NCBI GenBank assembly: GCA_965230015.1
Contig: CBDDKF010000015.1
Coordinates: 1 to 64,000 of the forward strand
Reading direction: 5' to 3'
From: JABSQH01 sp965230015
Lineage (GTDB): Bacteria; Actinomycetota; Acidimicrobiia; Acidimicrobiales; Ilumatobacteraceae
DNA: 64,000 bases
In this document: positions 35,867-44,965 of the stretch, piece after piece
How positions within the stretch are numbered: the first letter of the stretch is position 1
Layout of the letters: the number at the start of each line of letters is the position of its first letter
Position numbers and translations under genes: made by a program
Notes under the pieces: model-generated
Database searches by the model: none
The model's input: only the letters and a program-made list of their open reading frames with translations
What the model was told of the DNA's origin: nothing

Positions 35867-37177
35867 CTACAGCTCGGGTGCGGGTTCGCCGACCGGCGTG
35901 AAGTGGCCGCTCTGCCACTGCACGATCTGGGTTCGATCTGCGGCGTACCCGTCGGTGGCATCCATCTGGAAGGTGAGCCCCTCGCGCAGCAGCCCGGGTA
36001 CGTAGTCGAGGTTGCGCGTTGCGTCCATCACACCGCTGCGGCTGAGGTCGCCGGCCGCAGCAGCTTCTTCGAGAACATGCATGGTCAACTCGCCAGCGAT
36101 CCACCCGACGGCTGTGAGACCTCCGGGGTCGACACGCGCACCGGTTGCCACAAGCTCGTCGAGGTACGTGGCAACGGCGGGATCGCCGCTGATCACATCG
36201 GGGTCGTACACGTCTTTCAGGTTGTTCGACGAAAACACGCCCTCGGCACCGCGGTCGCTCGCCGCGTCGAACACCGACGAGGTCGCGCATGTGTGAGAGA
36301 CGTAGACCAGCGGATCGAAGCCCGGTCGGGCACTGCGGGTGTTGCCCAATTCGTTGAGGAACGAGATGCACTGGGATCCCAGCGGCACCGCGAAGATCGC
36401 GTCGGGATCGGCGACGGCGAGGTTCGTCAACTGGGCGTTGGGCGCCATCGTGGCCGCCGGATCGATCGTCTCGGTGGCGATCACCTCGAGTCCGCGTTCG
36501 TTTGCAGCAGCCGTCACCGAGTTGGCCAACGACTGACCGAAGTCGTTGTTGACGTAGTAGAGGCCCACGGTTGCCTCGTCGCCGAGCTCGTCGACCACGT
36601 GGTCGGCCCAAGCCGCCGCCTCGACGTCGTAGTTGACCAACAGCCCGGTCGTCCATGGGTAGTCGTCCAACTCGCCCCACTCCACGCCACCGCTGATCGC
36701 CCACAGTTGCGGCACACATTCGTCGTTAGCGATGTCGCGGATCGCGAGGTTGTTCGGCTGGCCGACGACGCCGGCCAACGCAATGACGTCGTCGTCGAAG
36801 ATCAGCGAGTCGACGTTCGACACCGTCAGGTCGGAGGAGTACTGGTCGTCGCGCACGATCAGTTCGACCTCTTGCCCGTCGATCCCGCCGAAGTTTGCGT
36901 TGTAGTAGTCGATGTACGCGCGCATGCCGGTCGCAAACGGGGCAAACAGCGTGGCCGGCGTGCCCGACAACGGCGCGGACGCGCCGATCCGCAGCGGCCC
37001 CTCGACGGGTTCGCTCACGTCCGCCGGACAATCCTCCAGGTTCACTTCATATCGACCGTCAGGCGCGATCGTTGCGGTCGGCGCCGGGTCATCGCTGTCT
37101 CCCGGATCGCTCGTTCCACACCCCACGGCAGCAACGGCAACGGTGACCGCGAGCAACGGCAGTGCGCCCGGCTTCAT
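35867..37177 (-). CDS. Branched-chain amino-acid-type ABC substrate-binding lipoprotein, orphan
   Basis: 436 residues from ATG 37177. A lipoprotein signal with the Cys in AVAAVGCGTSD, then a Peripla_BP_6 (LivJ-like) fold: LRIGASAPLSGTPAT, GVVGQPNNLAIRDIAND and YYVNNDFGQSLANS. It would bind a small molecule at the membrane surface. No permease or ATPase of the Liv type lies nearby, so it is either an orphan receptor or serves a transporter elsewhere. Confidence 0.88.
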   Translation of the reverse strand: MKPGALPLLAVTVAVAAVGCGTSDPGDSDDPAPTATIAPDGRYEVNLEDCPADVSEPVEGPLRIGASAPLSGTPATLFAPFATGMRAYIDYYNANFGGIDGQEVELIVRDDQYSSDLTVSNVDSLIFDDDVIALAGVVGQPNNLAIRDIANDECVPQLWAISGGVEWGELDDYPWTTGLLVNYDVEAAAWADHVVDELGDEATVGLYYVNNDFGQSLANSVTAAANERGLEVIATETIDPAATMAPNAQLTNLAVADPDAIFAVPLGSQCISFLNELGNTRSARPGFDPLVYVSHTCATSSVFDAASDRGAEGVFSSNNLKDVYDPDVISGDPAVATYLDELVATGARVDPGGLTAVGWIAGELTMHVLEEAAAAGDLSRSGVMDATRNLDYVPGLLREGLTFQMDATDGYAADRTQIVQWQSGHFTPVGEPAPEL

Positions 37178-37302
37178 CGTGTACAAGCTCGCAACGTCCA
37201 CATTGCTCCTGTGATACCGCAGGGACCTTCAAGGGCGCCTGCGCGGAACCCTTACACCCCTTCAATTCGCGCGCAGGTCCTCCCGAGCAGTAAACGGACG
37301 AG

Positions 37303-37725
37303 GTGGTGCAGTTTCTCTCGATCGCGGTGGCCGCCGCACTCGACCTGTTCTTGGCGATACCGATCGCCGTGGCGACGAAAGCGGGATTCGTCGAGACATT
37401 CGTCGCGATGGCGATCGGGGGTACGGCGGGGGCGGTCGTCGTGGTGTACCTCGGCGACGCGTTGCGCGGTCTGTGGGCCGCGCATCGCAAGGTTCGTGCA
37501 CATCCCAAACCTGCCGGCTGGTTGGAGACCCAGGCGAAGCGGTTCGGAGCGCCGGGACTGGGCCTGTTGTCGCCGATACTCATCGGCACGCCCGCCGGTG
37601 CCGCGATCGGCGTGGCCATGGGCCTCAGCAAGAGGACTCTCGTGGTGTGGCTCACCGCAGGCGCCATTACCTGGAGTGCGGTGCTGGCTGGGCTCACGAG
37701 TCTCGGCGTGACCGCGGTGGGCTAG
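37303..37725 (+). CDS. Small membrane protein of the COG2426-like (small multidrug export) type
   Basis: 140 residues from GTG 37303 with three or four hydrophobic segments, a basic middle loop (AAHRKVRAHPKPAGWLETQ) and Gly-rich helices with FGAPGLGLLSPILIGTPAGAA. This pattern resembles the Sm_multidrug_ex family. Function in the family is poorly known. Confidence 0.65.
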   Translation: MVQFLSIAVAAALDLFLAIPIAVATKAGFVETFVAMAIGGTAGAVVVVYLGDALRGLWAAHRKVRAHPKPAGWLETQAKRFGAPGLGLLSPILIGTPAGAAIGVAMGLSKRTLVVWLTAGAITWSAVLAGLTSLGVTAVG

Positions 37726-37779
37726 CCAGCGGACCCTCACCGCTGCAGCCACGCGAGCGGCGACGCGGATCACGCACGG

Positions 37780-38244
37780 TCAAGGGAGATCGTTGCTGCG
37801 CGGTGGCTGGCGCAGCTCGAACATCGTCGTCAGCAGCACGTCGCGCATGTCGTCGCGGTTTGCGACATCACCGAGCACATCGGAATCGAGTTCGGCCACC
37901 AGGGTGCGGGCCCGCTCGAGGAGCCGCCGGCCGCTGGCTGTCACCACGAGCTGTGATGCCTTCCCTTGGCCGTGGCGGCGATGCTCCACGGCACCGATCT
38001 CCTCCAGGTGCTCGACCGTGGCCCGCATGCTCTGCGGCGTGACCCTGGCGCGGCGGGCCAAGTCGCTGGTGGAGAGTTCGGGACTGTTGGCCAGATGACC
38101 GAGCGCGCCGTAGTGCCGCATGGTGATGCCGTGCGTCGAGAGTCGATCGTCGAGTTGCTCGCGCAGTGTTGCACCGATCCCGATCAGCACCATCGCCAGC
38201 GGTGGCCGAGCCGGCGGCGTGGAGGTGCTCTCGCTCGCAGCCAT
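37780..38244 (-). CDS. MarR family regulator
   Basis: 154 residues. Winged helix: STSDLARRARVTPQSMRATVEHLEEIGAVEHRR, then the wing with GQGKASQLVVTASGRRLL. It is divergent from the DrrAB-type exporter and the palindromes at 38284-38319 lie between them, so it probably represses both directions and answers to an exported compound. Confidence 0.9.
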   Translation of the reverse strand: MAASESTSTPPARPPLAMVLIGIGATLREQLDDRLSTHGITMRHYGALGHLANSPELSTSDLARRARVTPQSMRATVEHLEEIGAVEHRRHGQGKASQLVVTASGRRLLERARTLVAELDSDVLGDVANRDDMRDVLLTTMFELRQPPRSNDLP

Positions 38245-38283
38245 GCGCTGGCACGATACCCGGCGACGGGGCGTCCTAGAGGG

Positions 38284-38343
38284 TGACTACATGTGTAGCT
38301 ATGGGCTTACATGTAGTCATACTGCAAGTTGTCCACCTAGTAT
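38284..38343 (+). promoter_or_regulatory. MarR-type operator and -10 box of the DrrAB operon
   Basis: TGACTACATGT (38284-38294) and ACATGTAGTCA (38309-38319) are perfect inverted arms. Each arm is itself within a near-palindrome, CTACA-TG-TGTAG and TTACATGTAG, so two dimers may bind. A -10 like TAGTAT (38338-38343) lies eight bases before the ATG at 38352, which implies a leaderless or nearly leaderless mRNA. Confidence 0.6.
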
Positions 38344-38351
38344 GCGACGCC

Positions 38352-39359
38352 ATGCGGTCACTCATCGAGGTCGAACACCTCTACAAACGATTCGACGACA
38401 CGGTCGCCCTCGACGACGTCACCTTCGCCGTCGAGGAAGGAACCGTGCTCGGCTTGCTCGGACCGAACGGCGCGGGCAAGACCACGACCATCCGCATCCT
38501 TGCCACGCTGCTCGCGCCAGACGCCGGTACCGCCAGAATCGACGGCGTCGACGCAGCCACGGATCCAGATCGGGTCCGGTCGATGATCGGGCTCACCGGC
38601 CAATACGCCGCAGTCGACGAGAAGCTGACCGGGTTCGAGAACCTCGAGATGGTTGCCCGCCTCCTCGGCTGCACCAAGCCAGCGGCCACGGCTCGTGCCG
38701 CCGAGCTCCTCGAGCGGTTCGACCTGAGCCACGCCGGCGATCGTCTGGTCGGCACCTACTCGGGTGGGATGCGACGCCGTGTCGACCTGGCGGTCAGCCT
38801 CGTCGGCCGACCGACGGTGCTGTTCCTCGACGAACCAACCACCGGGCTCGATCCACCGAGTCGACTCCAGTTGTGGGACATCGTCAACGAACTCGTCGAC
38901 GGCGGCACCACCCTGCTCCTGACCACGCAATACCTCGAAGAGGCCGACGAACTCGCCGATCGCATCGTGGTGATCGACCGCGGCGCAGTGATCGCCGACG
39001 GCACCGGGATCGAACTCAAAGACCGCGTTGGCGGCCGTCGCCTCGAGATCGAGCTGTTCGATCGGGCCCAGCTCGACGCCGCAGCCAACCTGATTCGGAA
39101 TCGGTCAGCGCAGTTGCCGCACGTCGATGTCGCCAGCCGTCGGCTCTCGGTGCCGATCGGGTCCGACACCGACCTGGCGACAGAGCTCATCGGCTCCCTG
39201 CGCACTGCATCGATCGTGCTCGAAGACTTCGGATTCCATCGCCCGACTCTCGACGAAGTGTTCCTCGCCGTCACCGGGCACACCACCGACGCGGACGATG
39301 TCACGACTGGGCCAGCCGGCGCGCACCGCAGCCACGACCCAGAGGGAGCGCGTTCATGA
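38352..39359 (+). CDS. DrrA-type ABC exporter ATPase
   Basis: 335 residues from ATG 38352. Walker A GPNGAGKTTTIR, signature YSGGMRRRVDLA, Walker B VLFLDEPTTGLD and the switch TTQYLEEADELAD, in which Gln replaces the H-loop His as in DrrA proteins. The long C-terminal domain ends FHRPTLDEVFLAVTGH, the DrrA C-terminal signature. It powers export of a hydrophobic drug-like compound with the coupled permease. Confidence 0.93.
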   Translation: MRSLIEVEHLYKRFDDTVALDDVTFAVEEGTVLGLLGPNGAGKTTTIRILATLLAPDAGTARIDGVDAATDPDRVRSMIGLTGQYAAVDEKLTGFENLEMVARLLGCTKPAATARAAELLERFDLSHAGDRLVGTYSGGMRRRVDLAVSLVGRPTVLFLDEPTTGLDPPSRLQLWDIVNELVDGGTTLLLTTQYLEEADELADRIVVIDRGAVIADGTGIELKDRVGGRRLEIELFDRAQLDAAANLIRNRSAQLPHVDVASRRLSVPIGSDTDLATELIGSLRTASIVLEDFGFHRPTLDEVFLAVTGHTTDADDVTTGPAGAHRSHDPEGARS

Positions 39360-40195
39360 CCACCGCCGACCTACAACTTCATGCCACAGGGTCGCCGCCG
39401 ACACGACCGAGCGGGCTCGCCGCAGTGGTCTACGACAGCTGGATCATCGCCAAACGGAACCTGACGGTGCTCCCGCGCACACCCGCGCTCGTGTTCTTCA
39501 TCCTCGTGCAACCCGTGATGTTCGTGGTGTTGTTCAACTACGTGTTCGGCGGCGCCATCGGAGCGTCGCTGCCCGAAGGGGTCGACTATGCCCAGTTCCT
39601 GATTCCCGGCGTGATGCTGCAGGCCGTGGTGTTCGCCGCATCGAGCACGTCGGTGGGGCTGGCCGACGATCTGCAGACCGGCATCGTCGACCGTTTCCGA
39701 TCGCTGCCGATCTCGCGATCCGCCGTGCTCTCGGGGCGCATCGTCGCCGACACACTGCGACTCGTTGCGGTCGGCGTCGTGCTGCTCCTGGTCGGTCTGC
39801 TGATCGGATTCCGGTTCGAAGGGGGTATCGCACTCGGCGCGCTGATGTTGCTCGTCGCCGTGGCGTTCGGGTTCGCGATCTGCTGGGTCCAAGCGATCAT
39901 CGGCATCGCCGTACCGAACGCCGAGACGGCGCAGTCCGCTGGATTCATCTGGATGTTCCCGCTGATCTTCGTGTCGTCGACCTTCACCCCCGTGGACACC
40001 ATGCCGGGGTGGATGCAGGCGATCGCCAACAACAACCCGATCACTCACCTGGTCAACCTGCTGCGTGCGCTCGCCCAAGGCGAGACCCTGCCCGGCGACT
40101 CGTGGGCTGGCCTTGTTGCCCCCGTCGCACTATGGACGATCGGGATCATCGTCGTGGCCGCACCGCTGGCCGTTGCCCGGTACCGGAAGATCTGA
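39356..40195 (+). CDS. DrrB-type ABC-2 permease
   Basis: 279 residues. ATG 39356 overlaps the ATPase stop (ATGA). Six hydrophobic segments, with the conserved FVVLFNYVFGGAIG, GIVDRFRSLPISRSAVL and FVSSTFTPVDTMPGW motifs of DrrB permeases. A 40-residue hydrophilic N-terminus precedes the first segment. Partner of the DrrA-type ATPase. Confidence 0.93.
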   Translation: MTTADLQLHATGSPPTRPSGLAAVVYDSWIIAKRNLTVLPRTPALVFFILVQPVMFVVLFNYVFGGAIGASLPEGVDYAQFLIPGVMLQAVVFAASSTSVGLADDLQTGIVDRFRSLPISRSAVLSGRIVADTLRLVAVGVVLLLVGLLIGFRFEGGIALGALMLLVAVAFGFAICWVQAIIGIAVPNAETAQSAGFIWMFPLIFVSSTFTPVDTMPGWMQAIANNNPITHLVNLLRALAQGETLPGDSWAGLVAPVALWTIGIIVVAAPLAVARYRKI

Positions 40196-40238
40196 CCGGC
40201 GCCGCTGTCGGTACGCAGCCGCACGAGCGGGCCCGAGA

Positions 40239-40874
40239 TCAGCAGTCGCTGCTCGCCGGGATGACGATCTGCAGCCCCGGGTAGAACGCGTTGTAGCCGT
40301 CGGTCGCTGCGTTCGCCGCGTCGAGGGCGTCGACGGTCACGTCGAACTTGTTGGCCACCGCAAGTCGACTCGTGTCGCTCGGCTCGATCGTGTACGCGCG
40401 TGCCGCGCATTCATCACCGCTCGTGGCGACGGTGTCTTCCTGCTCGTCGGCATCGTCTGCGGCGGCGACCTCATCGGTGTCATCAGCTGCGGTCGGTGAT
40501 GGGATCTGGATGACCGTTCCGGGCGTCGGGAAGTTGTCGGCACTGGCCCAGCCGTTCGCTGCCACGAGTTGCTCAAGGGTGATTCCGAAGTCGCTCGCCA
40601 CCTGCAGCGGAAAGTCGCCGGACTGCACCGTGTACTCCCCGGGTCCAGCCGGCGACGACTGAGGGTCGGACGGTGACGACGGTTCCGCATCGTCGACGAC
40701 CGGTGCCAACGTCGTCGTCGTAGTCGGTGCCGGGCGGACGATGAATTCCGTCGACGCGGTGCTTTGATCCAACGTTGGCAGGGTGGCGCCCTCGTCGCCG
40801 CTGCCGCACGCCGACAGCGCCAGCAACCCAGCGACCACAGGGGCCGCCATCGCGACCCTCGACGCCATGACCAT
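40239..40874 (-). CDS. Lipoprotein with two LysM domains
   Basis: 211 residues from ATG 40874 (or Met 40868). A lipobox LLALSACGSG, a Thr/Pro/Ser linker, then LysM 1 (GEYTVQSGDFPLQVASDFGI onward) and LysM 2 (ARAYTIEPSDTSRLAVANKF onward), separated by an Ala/Asp-rich linker. LysM domains bind peptidoglycan. No catalytic domain, so it probably anchors to the wall. Confidence 0.85.
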   Translation of the reverse strand: MVMASRVAMAAPVVAGLLALSACGSGDEGATLPTLDQSTASTEFIVRPAPTTTTTLAPVVDDAEPSSPSDPQSSPAGPGEYTVQSGDFPLQVASDFGITLEQLVAANGWASADNFPTPGTVIQIPSPTAADDTDEVAAADDADEQEDTVATSGDECAARAYTIEPSDTSRLAVANKFDVTVDALDAANAATDGYNAFYPGLQIVIPASSDC

Positions 40875-41101
40875 GGCGTTGAACCTACGGCGCCGGAGGC
40901 CGACATTGCCGTCAGTGCCGGTCGCGAGGCACCGATGCGCCGACCGGCTGCATAGCGAATACGGCGAGCTCAGCGCTGAACGGTCTGACAGGCTGGTCCG
41001 GTGCACGAGCGCGGAGCAGTCACGACAGCGCGCCGGCGAGCGGTGGGCGAGGCGTCGCCCGACGCACGTCGAGTCGGCATCCGACCCGGTGTGCCCGCGC
41101 G

Positions 41102-41545
41102 ATGATCGTGCGCCCGGCGGCGAAAGTCGTCCTCGTCGATCCCGACGATCATGTCCTGCTCTTTCGAGGGGGCGATCCAGCCCGACCCGAGGCGGGGAGC
41201 TGGTGGTTTACGCCCGGCGGTGGGATCGAGCCAGGCGAGACCGCAGCGCAGGCTGGTCGACGCGAAGTGGTCGAAGAGACGGGTCTCGAGTTGGCTGATC
41301 TCGGTTCGATCGTGCATCACCGGAGCGCTCACTTCAGCTTCGAGGGCAAGTCGTATCGAGCCGAGGAGGACTACTTCATCGTCCGCGTCGACCGATTCGA
41401 GATCAGCACTCGTGGGTGGACCGCAGTGGAGCGCAACGTGATCGAAGACCATCGCTGGTGGGACGTCGTCGACCTCTCGGCCACGCGCGAGGTCGTGTAC
41501 CCAGAGAACCTCGTGCAGCTCGTCGCCGACTTCCGCGCGCCCTAG
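41102..41545 (+). CDS. NUDIX hydrolase
   Basis: 147 residues. The Nudix box is GGGIEPGETAAQAGRREVVEETGLEL, which fits G-x5-E-x7-REU-x-EE-x-GU (positions about 37-61). WWFTPGG before it and WWDVVDLSA after it are usual. Hydrolyses a nucleoside diphosphate-linked compound; the exact substrate cannot be told. Confidence 0.92.
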   Translation: MIVRPAAKVVLVDPDDHVLLFRGGDPARPEAGSWWFTPGGGIEPGETAAQAGRREVVEETGLELADLGSIVHHRSAHFSFEGKSYRAEEDYFIVRVDRFEISTRGWTAVERNVIEDHRWWDVVDLSATREVVYPENLVQLVADFRAP

Positions 41546-41755
41546 CGACGCGTTCACATCGCCGTGCCTACGACGACTCTCTCTCGTGCTCCGCAGCCTT
41601 CCGGAGCAACAAGCGCTGCATGTGCGGCAGAGTCCATGTCGACCACGTTTGCGAGGCTGCATTGAGTAGCGATTGCTCAGGTGGTGCTGGCCGCGAGGGA
41701 GTTCGCTGCACCTGACAGATCGACATCCGCGTCGATCGACAACGGAGGTGCCTCG

Positions 41756-42211
41756 ATGTCCGACCGCAACCAGCAGTACCGAGACAAGATCTCGGCCGCG
41801 TGTTCAACACACGTCGCCGACGACATCATCGCGATTGGGATCTTCAGCCCTCGCGGAACGACCGGCGCCGTCGGCATGATCGAAGCAGCGTCACCGCTGG
41901 TCGGCACGCTCATGCGTCGCCGGGCCAAGGCGAACGCCGGCGGGGTGCCACAAACAGCCGTGTATGCGCTCACGGCCACCGAGTTGCACGTGCTCGATGG
42001 CACGCCGAAAGCGAAGACCTGGAAGATCAAGAAGCGCGTGCTCGCCTGGCCACGCGACTCGTTCACCGCTCGGCCGGTCGACGGTTCGGTCACCGATCAA
42101 GTGGAGTTGACCTTCGACGATGGCACCACGATCGGACTCGAATCGATCCGCTTCGGCGCACAGGGTTTCAACACCGATTTCATCGACCAACTGAGCCGAC
42201 CGACGCCGTAG
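41756..42211 (+). CDS. Unknown 151-residue protein, PH-like beta fold possible
   Basis: ATG 41756 has an excellent ribosome site (GGAGG, seven bases). Hydrophilic start (SDRNQQYRDKISAACSTHVAD), a glycine-rich middle, then ALTATELHVLDG, VLAWPRDSFTAR and LTFDDGTTIGLESIRFG, alternating strands like bacterial PH-domain or YokE-type proteins. No signal peptide. I do not recognise a family. Confidence 0.7.
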   Translation: MSDRNQQYRDKISAACSTHVADDIIAIGIFSPRGTTGAVGMIEAASPLVGTLMRRRAKANAGGVPQTAVYALTATELHVLDGTPKAKTWKIKKRVLAWPRDSFTARPVDGSVTDQVELTFDDGTTIGLESIRFGAQGFNTDFIDQLSRPTP

Positions 42212-42262
42212 TTCAAGTCCCCATGCGTTCACCGCAGAGGACCGGTTCCACGACCCGCTGCG

Positions 42263-43645
42263 TCAGGGGTCGGGGAACCAGGAGCCGTGGAACCCGTGCG
42301 GTACGCGCTGCGGCAACGGGACCACTGCGATCGGGTCGGCGGACATGTCGGCTGCGTCGAGCACGACGAACGATGACGACTGGGTGGCCCGGTCGTAGAG
42401 ATAGGTGACCAGCCAGCCGTCGTCCTCCCCTGCCGACTCGTCGCGCGGCACGAACACCGGCTCGGCGGTCGACACGGTCTCGCCGAAGTCATGCAGTGCA
42501 GCCTCGCCAGTAGTCACGTCGTACTTCACCACGTTGGTCGCGCCGTCGGTCATCACCTTGGAGTTCGGGCGACCGGTGGTGGCCCAGGCGTACCGATTGG
42601 CGAGGCCGGTCCGGCGATCGTCGATGCGCGGGAAGCCATGCTCGCGATCGTCGAGCTGCTGTTCGCTCACCGCCCCGGTGCGTAGGTCGAAGCGCCACCG
42701 CCACAGGTAACACGGTTCGAACGCATTGGCGTCGCCCGACCACATCGACGGATGGCGACCGGCATCGAGCACGACGACGTCGCCGCCGTCCTCTTCCCAT
42801 GCGTTGACGATGTGGAACACGTAGCAGTCATCGACATCGAACCAACGGGGTTGGGCAGGAGCATCGGCACCGACGTTGCGACGGTCGAGGAGCCCGATGC
42901 GCGCGCCGTTCGAAGGCCGCCACACGAACGGCATGCCACGCCCGGAGAGCGCGATGTCGAGGTCGAACACCACCGGCAGGTCGAGGAAGATGGCGTGATG
43001 CCGGCTGATCGCGAAGTCGTGCATCATCACCGGTGACGGGATCTCGATGGGCTGCGAGTGGATCAGCTGACCGGCCGCATCGGCCACGTGGTACGTGACG
43101 AACGGTTGGCTGACGAGCTCGTAGCCGAAGAAATGCATCTCGCCGGTCTCGGCGCAGACGTGCGGGTGGGCAGTGCAGGGGGTGTTGAGCTGACCGTCGA
43201 AATCAACTGGCCCGAGTGTCTCGAGATCGGGCCCGATGCCCATCGGAAAGCTGCCCTCCTCGAGCGCCAGGATCGAACCGGCGTGACGGATCACGTGCGT
43301 GTTCGCTCGCCCGGCCGCGAGATCGAACGACATCGTCTCCTGGTTGAAGCGGGGCTCCCCGGCCAGCAGCTTCGTGCGAACCCAGCGGTTGCGGTACCAC
43401 TCGGCCGCACCCTCACGTAACCGAATACCGTGCAGCATCCCATCGCCGTCGAACCAGTGGCTCGGGCGGCTTCCTTGTGGGTTGGCGCCGTTACGGAAGA
43501 AGCGGCCGTTGAGTTCGGGCGGCAGCGTGCCGTGGACGGGCAGGTCGAACGACTCCACCTCGGTGGTCACGGGGGCGTAGTTGCCACGCAGGTAGAAGGG
43601 CAGGCGCTCGTCGGAGTCGCGGAGGACATCGTCGGTCGCAGTCAT
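42263..43645 (-). CDS. Carotenoid cleavage oxygenase family protein
   Basis: 460 residues from ATG 43645. The four iron-ligand His are in PCTAHPHV, VMMHDFAIS, CYVFHIVNAW and VPHGFHGSW. The N-terminus GTLPPELNGRFFRNGANPQ and HWFDGDGMLHG are also family hallmarks. It would split a double bond of a carotenoid, apocarotenoid or stilbene using oxygen. No carotenoid synthesis genes lie nearby. Convergent with the small unknown gene at 41756. Confidence 0.93.
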   Translation of the reverse strand: MTATDDVLRDSDERLPFYLRGNYAPVTTEVESFDLPVHGTLPPELNGRFFRNGANPQGSRPSHWFDGDGMLHGIRLREGAAEWYRNRWVRTKLLAGEPRFNQETMSFDLAAGRANTHVIRHAGSILALEEGSFPMGIGPDLETLGPVDFDGQLNTPCTAHPHVCAETGEMHFFGYELVSQPFVTYHVADAAGQLIHSQPIEIPSPVMMHDFAISRHHAIFLDLPVVFDLDIALSGRGMPFVWRPSNGARIGLLDRRNVGADAPAQPRWFDVDDCYVFHIVNAWEEDGGDVVVLDAGRHPSMWSGDANAFEPCYLWRWRFDLRTGAVSEQQLDDREHGFPRIDDRRTGLANRYAWATTGRPNSKVMTDGATNVVKYDVTTGEAALHDFGETVSTAEPVFVPRDESAGEDDGWLVTYLYDRATQSSSFVVLDAADMSADPIAVVPLPQRVPHGFHGSWFPDP

Positions 43646-43718
43646 CGGCGAAGTCTCCCACGAGCTCGTGAAACGCTGCACGTCGGAGCGGTACGGCGTG
43701 CCCGAGCTGCGCGGTGCG

Positions 43719-44237
43719 TCAGTCGTCGAGCTCGGGCTTCGAGAACGTGAACACGCGACGCGGGTTGATCCGGGCGTACCAGGCGTCACCGTTGTCGAGC
43801 ATGTCGGCCCATTGCTGTCCGAAGCGGGGCACGTAGATGTCGAGCAGGCTCTGGCGAAACTCGGCATGCTCCGGCGCGCGGGTGTCGAGGAACTCGGCAT
43901 CGCCGTGGACCGTGACGGCGAACGACTCGCCCGGGAGGTGTGTTGCGCTCACCGCCGGACGCTCGGAGATGTGGCGGTAGCGCAACGATGTCGGAGACGA
44001 TCCGAAGTGGAATCGGCCTCGGTAGAAGATGCCGTCGACCGGTCCGTTGATCGGTCGACCATCACGGGTCGAGGTGGCCAGCGTCAGTAGGCGCATCCCG
44101 GTGAGCTGCGCCGCCAGTTGCGTGGCGTCGAGGCGCCGCTCGGGACTCGAGATGTCGGCCAGGTGTGACCCAGCGGCGTCGTAGCTGGCATCGATGACGC
44201 GCTGCAGATCGGCGATGTCGTCGGGTCGTTCGTGCAT
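43719..44237 (-). CDS. Pyridoxamine 5'-phosphate oxidase-like flavin/F420 protein
   Basis: 172 residues of the split-barrel PPOX fold: LLTLATSTRDGRPINGPVDGIFYRG, FHFGSSPTSLRYRHISERP and VTVHGDAEFLDT. This size and motif set fits FMN- or F420-binding reductases. It is divergent from the TetR gene and two identical operators lie between, so it is very likely repressed by it. Confidence 0.85.
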   Translation of the reverse strand: MHERPDDIADLQRVIDASYDAAGSHLADISSPERRLDATQLAAQLTGMRLLTLATSTRDGRPINGPVDGIFYRGRFHFGSSPTSLRYRHISERPAVSATHLPGESFAVTVHGDAEFLDTRAPEHAEFRQSLLDIYVPRFGQQWADMLDNGDAWYARINPRRVFTFSKPELDD

Positions 44238-44254
44238 GATGGCTCCTCCGTGGC

Positions 44255-44289
44255 TCTACGCCGTAGAACGCAGTACTCTACGCCGTAGA
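44255..44289. promoter_or_regulatory. Two identical TetR-type operators
   Basis: TCTACGCCGTAGA occurs at 44255-44267 and 44277-44289, with start points 22 bases apart (two helical turns). Each is a palindrome TCTACG-C-CGTAGA. The right copy ends one base before the TetR start codon. TACTCT (44274-44279) could be a -10 box of the rightward gene. Confidence 0.75.
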
Positions 44290-44290
44290 A

Positions 44291-44893
44291 ATGACACCGC
44301 CACCACCACCAACGACGGCAACGACGCGATCAACGCGCGTTCCACGCACGCCGCTCGACGTCGAGCGCATCGTCGACGCCGCGTGCACGATCATCGAGCG
44401 CGATGGTCTCGCCGGTCTGTCCATGCGCAAGCTCGGCCGTGAGCTCGCCGTGGATCCGATGGCCATCTATCACCACGTGCCGAACAAGACAGCGCTGCTC
44501 GCGCTCGCCACGGCGCGCACCGTCGCCAGGGTCGACGTACCGGACACGGCAACCGCGTGGGACGAGTGGGTGCGTCTCTGGGCCCTGCGGTACTGGGACA
44601 TCGCGGCCGACAATCGCGACCTCATTCTTGTCGGCCTGTCCGACCCCGAGGTCGGCGCCGGTGGACTCGCCTCGGCGACCGACCTCATCGAGGCGATCGC
44701 CCGCAGCGGGGTGCCGGACGATCTCTGCGAACCGTATGCCTTCGTCATCGTCGACGCCGTCCACGGCTCGTCATTGGCGGTCGCGGCCCTCGACGAGCGC
44801 AGCCCCGACCGTGCGCATCTCCGCCGCCTTTTCGAGATCGGACTCGACGCCATCGTGGCCGGGATCGCGACGCGCGCCGCTGCCGTCCGGTGA
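44291..44893 (+). CDS. TetR family regulator (TetR_C type)
   Basis: 200 residues. A Pro/Thr-rich N-terminus then the helix-turn-helix GLSMRKLGRELAVDPMAIYHHVPNK (about 49-73). The C-terminal domain with VRLWALRYWDIAADNRDL belongs to the classical TetR ligand-binding group. Next to the two boxes at 44255-44289, so it probably controls itself and the PPOX-like gene. Confidence 0.92.
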   Translation: MTPPPPPTTATTRSTRVPRTPLDVERIVDAACTIIERDGLAGLSMRKLGRELAVDPMAIYHHVPNKTALLALATARTVARVDVPDTATAWDEWVRLWALRYWDIAADNRDLILVGLSDPEVGAGGLASATDLIEAIARSGVPDDLCEPYAFVIVDAVHGSSLAVAALDERSPDRAHLRRLFEIGLDAIVAGIATRAAAVR

Positions 44894-44965
44894 ACTCGCC
44901 CAGCGCCGCCTGGGTACGCTGCACCCATCGCCGACCAACTGGACCCACGCCAGCCGAACGTCGTC

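Noticed and set aside
41546..41755. Small RNA or gene between the NUDIX gene and 41756
   Set aside because: Only a short GCTCCG/CGGAGC hairpin without a T-tract was found; nothing else supports it.
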